The notes: generated by a model from the sequence alone, not told the origin. A stretch of 64,000 nucleotides of DNA from Labia minor (GCA_963082975.1 OY720345.1:75547034-75611033), one strand, 5' to 3'. Numbered from the stretch's first letter, positions 11,205-23,080 are shown. Numbers and translations are program-made.

Positions 11205-11657
11205 TTTGTAGACAAGATTACGCAAAAAAGGTTTGAGCTAGAATCATCAAATTTGGTACAGGGACATTATTCAAAGTTTGTAGTTTTCTATACTTTTGAG
11301 AATTGTAGCTTAACTGGAAGAGGGTCATCACCTACCACGTTTTCATTTTTTTTTCCTCTAAAGCGAAAAATTAAAGATCAATTTTTGATAGTTTTTTCAT
11401 GATTATAAATTGTATAAAACTGCTATATATAGAATTTCAGCTTGATTGAATTGCTGAAAATACCGGAATTAATTTTTTAACACTGCAAATCGTGACGAGG
11501 TACCATCAACAAAGAGTCAAACATGCGCTGGTTTAATAAATCTTATTTATTAATTTTAATTTATAATTTAATTAATTAAATTTAATTTAAATATAATATA
11601 TGTGTTAATTAATCCAATCCAAATTTGCGAGATAATCGAGTAGAGACACTCTAGCTT
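10806..11657 (+). mobile_element. F1 element, copy 2, canonical orientation, with nested insertion
   Basis: Starts TACTATCTCGCCAGAGATAG, an 8-bp-stem hairpin at the terminus, and ends GACACTCTAGCTT. It keeps the (GT)n run (about 11170-11200) followed by GACAAGATTACGC and the core GGTTTGAGCTAGAATCATCA...TTTGGTACA, then the GAAGAGGGTCAT, TATATATAG and ACACTGCAAATC blocks. A foldback element (10981-11144) sits beside the microsatellite and lengthens this copy to about 850 bp, against roughly 600 bp in most complete copies. Confidence 0.7.
10981..11144. mobile_element. Foldback element with 38-bp inverted repeats nested in F1
   Basis: Arms 10981-11018 (CTATCAGATTTATCAGGAAT...) and 11107-11144 (...CCTGATAAATCTGATAG) are near-perfect inverted repeats of 38 bp in a 164-bp element. 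The centre reads CTTGAAAATGGCGCC, then GGGTGCC and GAAACGTCG. That is a stem followed by the GAAACG box, the signature seen at hammerhead-bearing Penelope-like ends. The element lies in the TA/GT microsatellite of F1. Either a MITE picked up the motif or this is a Penelope-derived terminal repeat. Confidence 0.55.
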
Positions 11658-12239
11658 ATTACACTATTAACATAATCTGTTTTAAATATCTGTTATTAAT
11701 AAATTAGTATATTAAAGAAAATTATTAGAAATATGATAAATTGATTGTATTATTTAGTAAAGTTTTTGAACTACGAATAATAGACAAAAATAAAATATGC
11801 AACCAAAATGGATTGATTTCTATACAAGTAACCTTAAGACCTTACAAAGATATAATATATTACCGTTGGATAGAAGATTATCTCCTCCCCTGCCTCCTCT
11901 CCTTTTGGTAACAAATCAAAAGAATTCTTACAAGATCCATTTTATTTGAAAATTATATTAATTAATTATAATGATAATAATTTAAATTTATAGTCTTTTT
12001 TTAATCTGTCGTATCACAAACTTAAAAAAATAACAGTACAATTTATTAATTAATTATCGGATGATATTATCTTCTGGATCTTGAGTCTAGTTTTTAATTT
12101 AGAAAAAAAGTTTTGAATTTCATTACAACTAATATAAGTGAAATAGAGAGAACTAGAAGGCGGATGGGGGAGAAAAAAAATATCGAAGTGAAAAAAAAAA
12201 CGAGGATCAAGTAAAATGAGATGGACATTTGAAAAAGTG
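11658..12239. other. A/T-rich spacer with a diverged copy of the 9.8-kb module
   Basis: Positions about 11800-11850 (CAAAATGGATTGATTTCTAT, ACCTTAAGACCTTA) resemble 9790-9840. The rest is A/T-rich. Confidence 0.4.
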
Positions 12240-12370
12240 AAGAGTAGTGGTGGCGATTAATTCGAGTTGGTGGATGCCACGGGGCGTCCCGGGGCTCTTC
12301 GTAAATCAGACGGGGGACATGGGCCTGCGACATTTGCGCCTGTCACCGATGCCAATGCCATAGATTCTTA
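12240..12370. promoter_or_regulatory. GC-rich unique island 5
   Basis: A compact G+C-rich segment containing CGATTAATTCGAG (homeodomain-type TAAT core), CACGGGGCGTCCCGGGGC and GACATGGGCCTGCGACATTT. On the minus strand a frame reads through it with GC-ending codons, preceded by a possible splice acceptor (GGTGACAG). I find no good donor before the frame becomes low-complexity. A regulatory element or a short exon of unknown product. Confidence 0.3.
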
Positions 12371-12759
12371 TCGTGCACATTTCTCATTAGCTCAGTGAAA
12401 AAATACGATTTCAATTTCTATGGCATAATGGATAAATCTTCCACTTTTTTTTTTTTGTTTTTTTTTTCTTTACTAATTCTATGAAAATATATTTTTCTAT
12501 GTGAGTTATATTAATTCTGAAATTAAGATCTGGAGAAAAAACAAATCTGATTTCAGGACTAGATCATTTTTTTTGTTCTCTTTCTTAATATTTTTTTTTT
12601 TTTTTTTGTTACATGTACATATATACATCGACTAATTTTCTTATAATTCAGTCATTTATTATTTCAGGCATGAAAAAAAAATTTCAGCACATAATGACTA
12701 CACATTTTTTTTTCAACTCTATGATATATATAGCAAGTTTTAATGCGTGTCTATGGCAT

Positions 12760-12790
<31 letters not shown>

Positions 12791-13291
12791 GGAATATCTT
12801 AAATCTCCATAGTCACATTTGGCAAGGAAAAAGATGATGTTGGACCATATAACTAAAAATATTAATTTTACTTGATTTTAATGTCTAAATTATTCGAATC
12901 TGTCTGACTGTCTACCAGATAATCCTCTCAATTCATTTTCCAATATGGTGAAACTGTCCTGATGCTAATTTATTCATAACGAAAATTGTTGAGACTATTT
13001 TCATTTATTTTTGTAAAATACTTGCGTTCAATCTTTTTATTAAGGATTAGAAGACAGAAAGATAAAAATTAACTACATATGAAAATGGTTATTATTGTTA
13101 TTTGAATTTCGAAGAATATTTTTTTAACTGTTATGCCCCTGTGGTGAAGTCAAACTCTTTTGTTAGATTGATGATTAAAAAATGAAAGGTGAATATATCA
13201 AATAGGAGAGATAGATTTATCACTAATTCGAATAGAAGGGAAACTAGAATATAATTAAACCAAATTAATAGACAATAATCACAAACATATA
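12371..13291. other. A/T-rich spacer with poly-T tracts
   Basis: Several long T-runs, including about 27 nt near 12764-12790. No other feature supported. Confidence 0.5.
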
Positions 13292-13590
13292 TAGGTGGCA
13301 GGTCAATAAGTGCTTGACTTTTTGAATTTCCCGTCCCTAAAATGAAATGACAACACTGCTCTTGTCAGCAGGCAACTATTAGCTGACTCCTGTCGATATT
13401 TGAACCAGCTGGGTCTTTTAGTTTTTGTTTAACATTTATTAATAGCAGACTGCATCGTGATATGAGAAGGAAATGGATAAAAGTGAATTTCCATTAAATC
13501 GAATTGCTTATGTTATAAATCTAATCGATAAAAAAATTCATATTAAATTTTTAAGTGTGTTTATGAAAGCCAAAAATATTATACAAAAGC
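13292..13590 (+). mobile_element. Mariner 5' fragment
   Basis: Begins at TA and then GGTGGCAGGTCAATAAGT, the terminal repeat shared with the copies at 14755 and 22525. It continues through the family 5' leader (GACTCCTGTCGATATTTGAA, GGGTCTTTTAGTTTTTGTTT) to an ATG at 13473 that opens M-D-K-S-E-F, like the usual mariner transposase start. Recognisable sequence fades soon after, by about 13590. The ~140-bp leader is inverted relative to the copy ending at 15244. Confidence 0.7.
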
Positions 13591-14031
13591 CAAGCTAATT
13601 TTTAAATTCAAATTGTATCTTTATTTTTGTTTTGTTATTATTTTAACTAATTAATTATTTATATTTATATTTCATAGTTAAAAATTGTTTAAATATATTT
13701 TAATTAAAATTTAAGAATTAAAAAAAAATCGGCAAATTGTAAATATAAAGGTGTTTTTTTATTAGAAGTTCCTTGTTAATCTGGTTATATTTTTTAAAGT
13801 TTATTATAAATAATAATTTAAAAAGAGACAATGAGATTCTAATATATTATACTTATATTAATTAAATAATAAAGAATTTTAATATTAAATCATTTTAGTC
13901 AAATTTTAATATACATCAATAAAGTTAAATAAATAAATTTATTAAAAAGTTTGTTTACATTATCTTTATTAAATTCTTCAATGTGATTTTATATTTATAA
14001 AAAATAATAATACATAGATATTATTATAAAT
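13591..14031. other. A/T-rich spacer
   Basis: No supported feature. Confidence 0.4.
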
Positions 14032-14302
14032 CAGTGATTCTCAACCTGTGGGGTGCGCCCCCTATGGGGCGCGGGAATATCCAAAAGAAAATATTTAAAA
14101 ATATTGATTAACATGGTGACTTAAAGGAAAGTACACAATAGAAATACTCTCGTTTTTGGTTAATAATAATTTAAAAAAAAACAATCCAAAATATACTCAA
14201 TTCAATATACATTATAATTATATTTTATATTACATTTTTTTGTAAGCATGAAAATTTTGATTGAAAATTGGGTGGTGAATACTTAAAGTTTGAGAAACGG
14301 TG
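14032..14302. mobile_element. hAT-type MITE
   Basis: Ends CAGTGATTCTCAACC and TTTGAGAAACGGTG form diverged inverted repeats. Flanks TTATAAAT and ATATAAAT match at 7 of 8 positions. The subterminal GGGGTGCGCCCCCTATGGGGC block is typical of this hAT group. The element is 271 bp with no coding capacity. Confidence 0.75.
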
Positions 14303-14754
14303 ATATAAATAAACAAACTTTTGAATTTGTTAACATATGAACTCTCTAAATATGTATTATTAAAAGCGAAATACTCAAAAAAAAAAATTAAATAAATAAA
14401 AAATTAAATTTTAAATTACAAATTATTATATGTTTATATTTTAAAATTACTAATAGTTTTATAAAATGTTATAATAAAATAGATTTACGTTAATACAATA
14501 TAATCTGAATACTCACCTCTTTTTTTTCGATTTCCTTGCGTTTCATAATGCAAAAATAAAAAAAAGTATAATAAAATTTATATTAATGAATATTATAACT
14601 CATTATAAAATGTACACTACAGTATATAATTAATTTAACGATTTAATTAATAAATAATAAAAAAACAACAACAACAAAATGTAAGTTTTAATATGCTCAT
14701 TGAAATAAAATAAATTTTAATTTTTTATATATAAACTCACAAAACTCAACTATA
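14303..14754. other. A/T-rich spacer
   Basis: Lies between the hAT MITE and the mariner deletion derivative. Nothing recognised. Confidence 0.4.
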
Positions 14755-15244
14755 TACGAAGACAATTCAACTTTTTGAATGAACACAGGTTTTTCGATAA
14801 AAAATTATTTAATTTTCCAACATAGTCTCTTTGAGTTTCTCCAATATTTTTATCCCTTCCAAAAAATAAGATTTGTCGAGGACATCTTTAGTGCCGATTC
14901 AGTCAGAGAAATTCACTGTAAGGACTGCTGTTTTGTCTCTGTTGTGAAGTGGTGGATCCACGTTTCATTCACTGTTACGAAACTGCACAAAATTTGTCCA
15001 TATTGCGGTTAAAAAACGCCAATGCCATAATGCTTAATAAACACGCGAAATATTTTTTTCCCTTTTCTTCTCAACTCATGAGGTAGTCTACTATTAATGG
15101 ACGTCAAACAAAAACTAAAAGACCCAGCTGGTTCAAATTTCGACAGAAATCAGCTGATAGTTGCCTGCTGATAGAAGTATTGAGCCATTTCATTTAAGAG
15201 ACGGGAAATTCAAAAAGTCGTCGACTTATTGATCTGTCCTCGTA
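14755..15244 (-). mobile_element. Internally deleted mariner element
   Basis: Read on the minus strand, it starts TACGAGGACAGATCAATAAG and ends in TTTTTGAATTGTCTTCGTA-like sequence, both at TA. The 5' leader leads into a decayed transposase N-terminus, which jumps to the middle of the protein: F-V-T-V-N-E-T-W-I-H-H (catalytic D-E-T region, here N-E-T), then T-E-T-K-Q-Q-S and S-T-N-L-I-F-W-K-G. Most of the DNA-binding half and the region after the second catalytic Asp are missing. The 490-bp size shows it cannot be autonomous. It faces the 13292 copy, 1.2 kb away. Confidence 0.75.
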
Positions 15245-16715
15245 TCATAGAAAATTTGCTAAAGACGGTCTGAAAACAATTAGTACAATATAAAAATACC
15301 TAATCTCATGAGAAATTAGAGATTTGCTTTCGGACCAGCCCTTAAATAGTCAAAAGTATTTTTCCTCAAATTACTAGAGATTTAAATAAAATTAATTTGA
15401 ACTTTAGAAATTTAACACATATTCAATTTTAATTTAATTCTAATGATATTATTTATGCCTTATTATTTGTCACTGTACTATATTGATAAATCTCTATACA
15501 TTAATTTGTCAGTGTAATTTTGTATCAAAACAAATGATAGAAATTGTTTTAAGATGAACATGGATAATAATGAGGATGTACTCTGTAAACCTATTATTAT
15601 TATTAACATATATAATAATTGTTATTATGTAAAATAATGTCAATTAGAGTAATTATTAAAAGGTTTATTTAAATTTTAATTTAATGTAAATACATAATTA
15701 TAGGATAGCATATTAATAAATATATGAAAATAATAGGGCAAATGGTGAGAAAGATGAATGTATTCCACCTTGAGTTGAAAAACACCCTCTTCACACTAAA
15801 TTAGATGAATCCGTGTTGCATACACAATTATTTGAAGTCACACACACATTGCTATATATTGAATTAGGTGTTTATTATGTGACTGATAATAGTTCAAAAG
15901 AAGCTGTTCAATAGTTAGGCACAGAGAAAAAAAGTAGGTTAAATTATTTTTCTATTCTTATTGAATAAAATAATTAAAAATTTCTAATTATAGAGATAAG
16001 ATATAGTAATAATAATTGATTAATAATAGGTGGTCTTAGAAGGTTTAAAAAATTTAAATTTTTAATATGAATTAATTGGCAGATGGCAGAAAGCATTAAA
16101 ATAGAAGGTTTAGAAATTCAACCCTTTAAATTGTTTTTCCATATTATTGGCGTTGCATATCACGACCCTCTTCTCAGGGCTCATACATATTATATTTCAT
16201 CCCCTATATCTGATGACGCTACATAACCATCTACATTTGACCATATATATATATATATATATTAATATACCTTATTAATATACCTTATTAAAACCTCCTA
16301 GACACATTACAAAAAATTCAATCCAATTAATTTTATATTTCCAATAAACTTTTAAGTAGATTTTAATTATTTTGTCTATGACTTTTATTAATATTTGTTG
16401 TCTTAAATTTATATTTTTACGCACTCTAAGAAAATAATATCTTCTTTTCAGTCTTTTATAATAATATTTAATTTCAAATAATCTATATTTATAAAAAGAT
16501 TTAAATCTTTTTTTTTTTTTGAGTTTCAGTATCGTTTTTATTATTCTATATAAATTATGAAAATTAATAAATGTTCAAAAATTACAAAATTATATTATTA
16601 TTTATTCAAGAAACATATATACAATCATTCTGCATATTATTTCAGTCAACCTTTTTGGTTGGTGACAAAAAAAATAGCAAAAACATTCAAAAAGCAAACA
16701 AAAACAAAAAGAAAT
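15245..16715. other. A/T-rich spacer
   Basis: About 1.5 kb. An (AT)n run is at about 16244-16262, followed by a short duplicated ATATACCTTATTA. No coding or transposon signal is recognised. Confidence 0.5.
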
Positions 16716-17157
16716 AAGCTGGAGTGTCTCCACTCGACTATCTCGCAATTTGAATTGGATTAAATAACATAATATATTATATTTAAATTAAATTTAATAA
16801 ATAATAAATATTAAACCAGCGCATGTTTGGCTTTTTATTGATGGCACCATGGCACGTGTTGGCGCGTGAGATTTGCAGTGTTAAAAAATTAATTCTGGTA
16901 CTTACATTCAATCAAGCTGAAATTCTATATATAGCAGTTTTATACAATTATTAATCATGTGAAAAATTATCAAACATATATCTTTATTTTTACGGTCACT
17001 TTAGAGGAAAAAAAATCAAAACGTTGTAAGTAATGACCCTCTTCCGGTTGAGCTACATTTCTCAAAAGTTGATAGAAAACTACGAATTTTGAATAATGCT
17101 CATGTACCAAATTGCATCATTCTAGCTCAAACCGTTTTTGCGTAATCTTGTCTACAT

Positions 17158-17208
<51 letters not shown>

Positions 17209-17321
17209 TTTTTCTCAACCTTAGTGAAAATGATTCAGGAACCTTCAAAACGTATAAAAACATCAAAATCTCAACATCGAAAATTTTCGTGATCGCAATA
17301 CTATCTCTGACGAGATAGTAA
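16716..17321 (-). mobile_element. F1 element, copy 3, complete
   Basis: Complete from AAGCTGGAGTGTCTCCACTC to TCTCTGACGAGATAGTA. Landmarks in plus-strand order are: the subterminal repeat GACTATCTCGCAATTTG, the CACGTGTTGGCGCGTGAG block, CTATATATAGCAG, GTAATGACCCTCTTCCGG, the core (ATTCTAGCTCAAACCG), GTAATCTTGTCTAC, (CA)n at about 17157-17203, CATTTTTCTCAACC, and the terminal hairpin ACTATCTC-TGAC-GAGATAGT. The opposing open frames inside it come only from the microsatellite and flanks. Confidence 0.75.
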
Positions 17322-18701
17322 AAAAAGCTAAACATATTTACATATAAATCTTATTTTAAAGAAGGGAAAATTATATCATCCAAAAAGATGGGGTTGTATC
17401 TCATCCTATATTTAAATCATGCTTGTCTAAAATGCTGCCCAAAATCCTTTGAAATGCGGCCCAAACGCAAATTATGAAAATATTTAAATTTGCTCATTTC
17501 TACTAAAAAAAAAATTAATGTTTACAATATTTTTCATACATAATCGATTTTTTTAGTAGACATAACAGAACATTTAAATGATTTAAATTTGAGACTTAAA
17601 AGTGAAAAAATCAGATTATTAATACGTTCCAAACAATAACAGCGTTTGAAAGAAAGTTAAAATTTTGGCACAGTCAAATAAAATTAAACGATTTGACACA
17701 TTTCAATACTTTGGCTTCACATAAACCTGTGAGTTGCACAAAATATCCTGCATTAATTTTTTAATGTAGATTTCAGGATTTTAGAAACAATGAAGAGAAT
17801 TTCATTATATTTTCTACCCCATTTTCTTTAGACATAAATAAATTACCTCCTAATCTTCAAATGGAATCTATCCACCACATTAATTTTAATTTTACCAATA
17901 TTATACATATGTTCATTTATAATTTTATACATATATCTAATTCAAATAAAAAAATTATAATAAAAAGAAGTCATTTTATCCTAATAAAACTATATATAAT
18001 TAATTTTATTTCCATTTGTTGACCAGCTTTTTTTTTTGCAATGTGACCCTCGTCATAGTTTAGACTTTAGACACTCATAATTTAAATAAATAAAACTATT
18101 TTGGAATACATATTCAATTTCATTATAATAATCAAATAAAACATTTCTATTATTCATTTCTAATAAACAATATACATATAAATGTTTGCTTAGAAAAACA
18201 AATTATAGAACTACGCCTATGATAAGTGTGGAAAAACAGTTAAATAATAATACTATATTTACTTCATATTTATTACCAACTATTGAATAAACAATACATA
18301 CTCACAATAGAAATAAATTTAATTAATAATACCTACATATATTAAAAAAAACAATTTCTTTTTTAAAAGCAATTGATCTACAAATTATTTTAAATATTCA
18401 AATAATTATTCATTTATTTGAGAAAATATGATATTATTAATTTTTTTGGCTTTTGGGTTCATTCTATGTAGTTAGCACTTAAATTAATTGTTTAATATTA
18501 AATAAATAGTGAATTTGGGAAAGTTCATTGGATTTCCCCGACATCAAGTTCATCGATTCAGAACTAACACCACTAATTGTAAGCTACCATCCTAGTTGAT
18601 ATTATTAATTTAAATACATTTATCTTTGTTCCTCATGATATATTATTTCTGCAATTATTAACATCATTATATAGTTTTAGAATATTAAAAAAGAATTCAA
18701 T
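17322..18701. other. A/T-rich spacer
   Basis: A/T-rich, with a modestly mixed-composition patch at about 17380-17480 (CCCAAAATCCTTTGAAATGC). No feature supported. Confidence 0.45.
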
Positions 18702-19310
18702 AAGTTGACTTGTGGCCAGGCCCGAACCGACCGACGGTTTGAAGTAAATTAATTTCCAGCTACAGAAACAATTTCAAATAATTTTAATATATCTATTAAT
18801 GTAATAAAAAACATATATGGATACATAAATAATAAATATAAACATTTTTAATTTTATTTTATTTATAATATATATGCAAGACCAGGCTGTGACGTCATGA
18901 ATGACTGGATGACATCATATAATTTTAAATCAAGAAAAAACGAATAAATATGATTTTTCTCGATAAGTGGTGATATATAAAAAAAAATCTCCTCATGTGA
19001 AATTTGGTGTGAAAATAACCCTTCCCTTCCTATCGTCGATCGCTAATACTACCACTTCCGGTTTCCGGAATTGCACCAAAAGTTGATCAATTCATCCCAC
19101 TGATGCATTAAGTAAATTTCATCAAAAATTGAGCCGCTCAGGCTGTACACATCTATACGGACGGACAGACGGACGGACGGACTGATAGACATCATGCTAA
19201 AAATACTTTTTTCTGTTAAGAAAATGCATGATTCGTGGAGATATGTAAAAATCTCCACATGTGAAATTTGGTGTGAAAACAATACCTCCCTTACTATCGT
19301 GGGTCGGTAA
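18702..19310 (-). mobile_element. F2 element, copy A
   Basis: Plus-strand ends AAGTTGACTTGTGGCCAGG and TACTATCGTGGGTCGGTA. ACCGACCGACGG (about 18727-18738) is the subterminal inverted repeat matching the terminal GGTCGGTA. The interior has GTGACGTCATG, then the module TCTCCTCATGTGAAATTTGG ... CTATCGTCGATCGCTAATAC, the core GATCAATTCATCCCACTGATG / AAATTTCATCAAAA, a (GGAC)n tract (about 19156-19184), and a second copy of the TCTCCACATGTGAAATTTGG module closing the element. It is non-autonomous and has the HINE/DINE plan. Confidence 0.7.
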
Positions 19311-19799
19311 AAATCCTATAATAATTTTTTTTAATTAATAAAAAAATTAATAAATTTATAAATTAATATTATAACAAGTTTATTAAAAATTCATTATGTC
19401 TAACAACGCTGCCTATATTACAATTCAAACGGGAAACAAAATTGTCCATTATCTTTCTGAAATGATCTTTTTTTTATATATATAAATACATTTTTATGGT
19501 TGAAAAAGAGAATATAATAATTTGAAATATTTATTTTAAGTCCTCATTTTTCGATTTAGAAAGATCAAGATTTTTATATATTTTTTGTTTGATAAAACTA
19601 AGAAAGATCCCATGTTGTGTGTTTTTCATCGTCTTCAATTTCACATCCAGCACCACCTAATCCATAAAATAAAATACATCTTCCCTCTCTGACAGATTGT
19701 TGTTGTTTTCTAAAAGTTAAACAAAATGAAAGAAAAAAAAAAAAAAAACATATTTACACTCAGGACAACGACCTTTAAAAAGTATCTCCTAAAATGATT
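19311..19799. other. A/T-rich spacer
   Basis: No supported feature apart from a poly-A run near 19733-19748. Confidence 0.4.
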
Positions 19800-20240
19800 A
19801 AAATCACAATGTGTAGTCATTTGGAAAATGAGGGGCGGTGTCACAAAATGTTACCTTAAAGGACTGTAACCCAGAATGGCCACCAACATTTATAAAGAGA
19901 TAAAGTAGAAGAATGAATCAATTTGATAGTTAATTTGCATCATCATTAAATATAAATGCATTCGTCATTTGACCCGTATCACTTCATAAATGCAGTTGGT
20001 CTCCACCCAATTTTTGCTACCTACTGAATTAGGCAGTTTTATATTACTTTGCGATGTTCATGAAACAACTTAAAAATGATTTTCTCATACTACAAAGATA
20101 AGTTTCATGTTTTTATTTTAAACACCCGCACCCACTCAAATGCATTATTTCGTCCGCCTACATTAGAAATATTAATCATTTGCATAAATACAATATATTT
20201 TACTCTAAATCTTTGCATAATGTTTAAATGAGATTCATTC
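19800..20240. promoter_or_regulatory. Unique island 6 with octamer-like motifs
   Basis: Mixed-composition unique DNA. It contains AATTTGCATCATCATTAAAT (around 19932), AAATGCATTCG and CATTTGCATAAATA (around 20178), each with ATTTGCAT, the octamer/POU core, near TAAT-type homeodomain cores. GAGGGGCGGTGTCAC occurs near 19830. No open frame. Motifs are observed; regulatory function is inferred. Confidence 0.3.
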
Positions 20241-20529
20241 ATTGTTAAAATTTTAATTTTATTTAGATCTGATATATTAGAGGATTAATTTATTGCAAAT
20301 TTCAGGTTTCAATTGAAAAAAAAAAAAAAAAATTACATACCTGTAAATAAAATATTTACTTTTGTTAGAGAAAGAAAGAGAGAGTGAAGAAAAACGTTTT
20401 CTGAATATAAATGTTAATTTTAATCTTTTCTGGGATGAAAAGTAAGTACAAAGATGAATACAACTTACGACAGCTAGTAAACTTATGAACTCTCATTTTA
20501 TCTATTTAGTTCAATCCTTTTTACTGGGA
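20241..20529. other. A/T-rich spacer
   Basis: Poly-A run near 20316-20332 and a short (GA)n run near 20373. Nothing else seen. Confidence 0.4.
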
Positions 20530-20539
20530 ACTCCTAATC

Positions 20540-20900
20540 CTAGTATGAGACTATTCTTCAATTTCCCATCGTATCTCTGCAATCGTCGTCTCGGGGCTGC
20601 TTTGATCTGGATTCCATTCCCCTTTAAACAGTCTTTCAAAGTTTTAACGCGAACATAATGCGATATTTATTGCCCCCTGGACTAGTTATGGCTGCGGGAA
20701 TGCTGCTGATATGTGGTTGGAGATTGGCGTTTAATATGGCCGAGATTTCCAAACGATTTAAACTGAGCAATTTGTAAAACAGTCAGTGTATATACTGTGC
20801 ACTCCAGTTGCTTCGCTTCGATGACAATTTACTTGCTACTATATTAAGCGACAATCTATAAACCAACCAGGTGTAATGCACGCGCACGTTTTATTGCTTG
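20540..20900 (+). promoter_or_regulatory. GC-rich unique island 7 (contains a 39-codon frame)
   Basis: About 360 bp of unique, G+C-rich sequence, including TCGTCGTCTCGGGGCTGC, TTGCCCCCTGGACTAG (which resembles part of a CTCF site) and TGGAGATTGGCGTTTAATAT. It has the look of conserved noncoding DNA or a small gene; the frame at 20658-20777 is described separately. Confidence 0.35.
20658..20777 (+). CDS. Possible 39-aa small ORF with hydrophobic N-terminus
   Basis: ATG 20658 to TAA 20775-20777. The peptide opens M-R-Y-L-L-P-P-G-L-V-M and continues with a run rich in A, G, M, L and I followed by C-G-W. After that comes a more polar, basic C-terminal half ending K-L-S-N-L. The layout suits a short membrane-anchored peptide. 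The start has A at -3. A second in-frame ATG lies at 20688. Codons use more G and C than the surroundings. I do not recognise a family, and a frame this short can occur by chance in a GC-rich island. Confidence 0.2.
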   Translation: MRYLLPPGLVMAAGMLLICGWRLAFNMAEISKRFKLSNL

Positions 20901-22524
20901 AACGATCATAGTTCAGAATACATTAAAAAGGAGAAGAAGAAAAAAAAGCGATTATCTTGAGGCATTTACCATAGCATTCTAAATCAACCATGAAGGGGTA
21001 TTTCTCTATCTAGATGAAAGCTAAATTCTTTAGAATAATACCTTTTTCGAAATGGTGTGAGGATACAAAATTTGAGTTCCTATGTTTATGAGGAATTTGA
21101 CACCGAAAAAGGACGAACGACAAAGAAGCAAATCATGTTGCGAGATCTTTAAAAGATTTTTAGATAAAAATGCATTTTATTGGATGGTAGCACCTGTCCA
21201 TTTGGGGATGGAAGACACGTGCCCTTTTCTGACCATTTCTTTGACATCTGTCTAAATTCCGAATTTCTTCACTTAATAAGATTAAAAATGTGCAGATGTC
21301 TATAAAAATACATTGATTTCGTTTTGTTTTTTGTAATTTAATTTTCAAATTAAATAAAAATATTAATTTAACATGTCAAAAAAGATGGAACGAATAATCA
21401 ATTTCATATCCTTCTACTATTGGAACATTAACCTCTATATATTTTTTAACCTCCATTATTTTAAAGCAATGTGTGGTCAAAGGTAGTGAAGAAAACAATC
21501 TATAAATTACATTGATACATGTTAAGCGCGCAATAAAATTGGTCGTAAAATAGATTAATTTCCTCTAAAATACATGTTTAGTGAAGTGTATTAGCGATAT
21601 CCAGTTTCTGAAAGTTGTTTTTAGAGCACATTGCACTTGAAATGACTAAATGGCCTCCTGTTGTAATAGATTTGATAAAAGAAAAAAAAAAGAAAAAAAT
21701 AAACAAAAAATACTTATAAGAGTACGAAAATATATTTTCAAATTTATTTTAAATACTATTTTTAAAAAAAAAATGATAATTTTTTTTTATAATAAATATT
21801 TGTTTTGGTTTTATTCAAAGTAAATACATATAAGTTTTTGTAGAATTAAACCAAAACTGGAAATTGATATTTGTAGTGCTTATTTATATAATGAATAATA
21901 AAATGCACTTTGATCAATTAAATTAAAGCGTCATATTCTATATTTTAAATCTACAAGATGTAGATGTGTGGCACTACAAATCAATTATAAGATATGTACG
22001 AGTAGTAAGATAGTATAGTATAGTATTGCAATCTCTTTGAAACTATAAAATGAATTGATTAAATTAGCAAAAGAATTTATATTTAAGTGAGAAGTTTTTA
22101 ATGAATTAAAAAATAAAAAAAAATCTCCATAGTCCATACTAAATTATTATGTAGTTACGAAGAATTTTTTTTTCTTATTTTAGCGATATACCTAACATGT
22201 TTATGATATATGATTTATAACATAATTTGTTTACATATATTTAAATTGTGTACATTTTTATTTAAATATATTTCAATAAGAAATGATGAAGAATTATCTG
22301 AAGTGTAATAAAAAATCTAAATTGACATTTAAAATAAAAAAGATTTCATATTTGATAACACCTCTCCCCCCAGACTGATGAAAAATTTGTTTGTTTTTTT
22401 GTAATTAGTTAAAGTAATCTTGTAACCCTAAAATATAAAGTTTTTTGACAAATTATCTTATATTTTAAAAATTTTTAGATATATAATATATATATATATT
22501 TATATCTACTTATATTTCTATATT
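20901..22524. other. A/T-rich spacer
   Basis: A/T-rich, with mixed-composition patches at about 21000-21260 and 21475-21660. The minus-strand frame at 21160-21348 has no recognisable domain. No repeat family identified. Confidence 0.4.
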
Positions 22525-23080
22525 TACGAGCGTAGGTCAATAAGCTAGGGACTTTTTGAATTTACTGTCTCTTAAATGAAATGGCAACACTGCTATTGTC
22601 AGCAGGCCACTATCAGCTGACGCCTGTCGAAATTTGAACCAGCTGAGTCTTTTAGTTTTTGTTTGACTACCTCGCCGACTACCTCGTGATTTGAGAAGAA
22701 AATGGAAAAATAATTTCGTGTGCTCATTAACTATTTGGCATTGACGTTTTTTATCCGCAATATGGACGAATTTTTGCGCAGTTTCGTAACAGTGGATGAA
22801 ACGTGGATCCAACACAGCAGAGACAAAACAGCAGTTACAGTGAATTTCTCGGACTGAATCGACATTAATATGTCCAGAGACCAAACAGCAGTAAAACAAT
22901 GGGTTTCTCGGGGTGAATCGGCACCAATGATGTCTTCGACAAATCTTATTTTTTGGAAGGGATAAAAAAATTGGAGAAACATCGGACGAAGTGTATAGAG
23001 CTCAGAGGAGACTACGTTGAAAAATAAAATAATTTTTTATTCAAAAACCTGTGTTTCATTCAAAAAGTTTTACCATTTAC
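22525..23080 (+). mobile_element. Internally deleted mariner element
   Basis: Starts TACGAGCGTAGGTCAATAAG and has the same leader as the 13292 and 14755 copies. ATG 22702 opens M-E-K, then stop, then F-R-V-L-I, the usual N-terminus interrupted by a stop. It jumps to N-M-D-E-F-L-R-S-F-V-T-V-D-E-T-W-I (second catalytic Asp in D-E-T) and on to S-T-N-L-I-F-W-K-G. The final segment, in another frame, encodes K-L-E-K-H-R-T-K-C-I-E-L-R-G-D-Y-V-E-K-stop, the classic mariner C-terminus. A 50-bp piece of the D-E-T region is partly duplicated (CAAAACAGCAGT / CAAACAGCAGT). Dead copy, 556 bp. Confidence 0.8.

Noticed and set aside
17112..17335. Overlapping open frames on both strands in the (CA)n/(GT)n region, similar ones at 40695 and 60648-60873
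   Set aside because: They translate the microsatellite (T-H or C-V repeats) and conserved F1 flanks; each recurs wherever F1 occurs, so they are repeat by-products, not genes.
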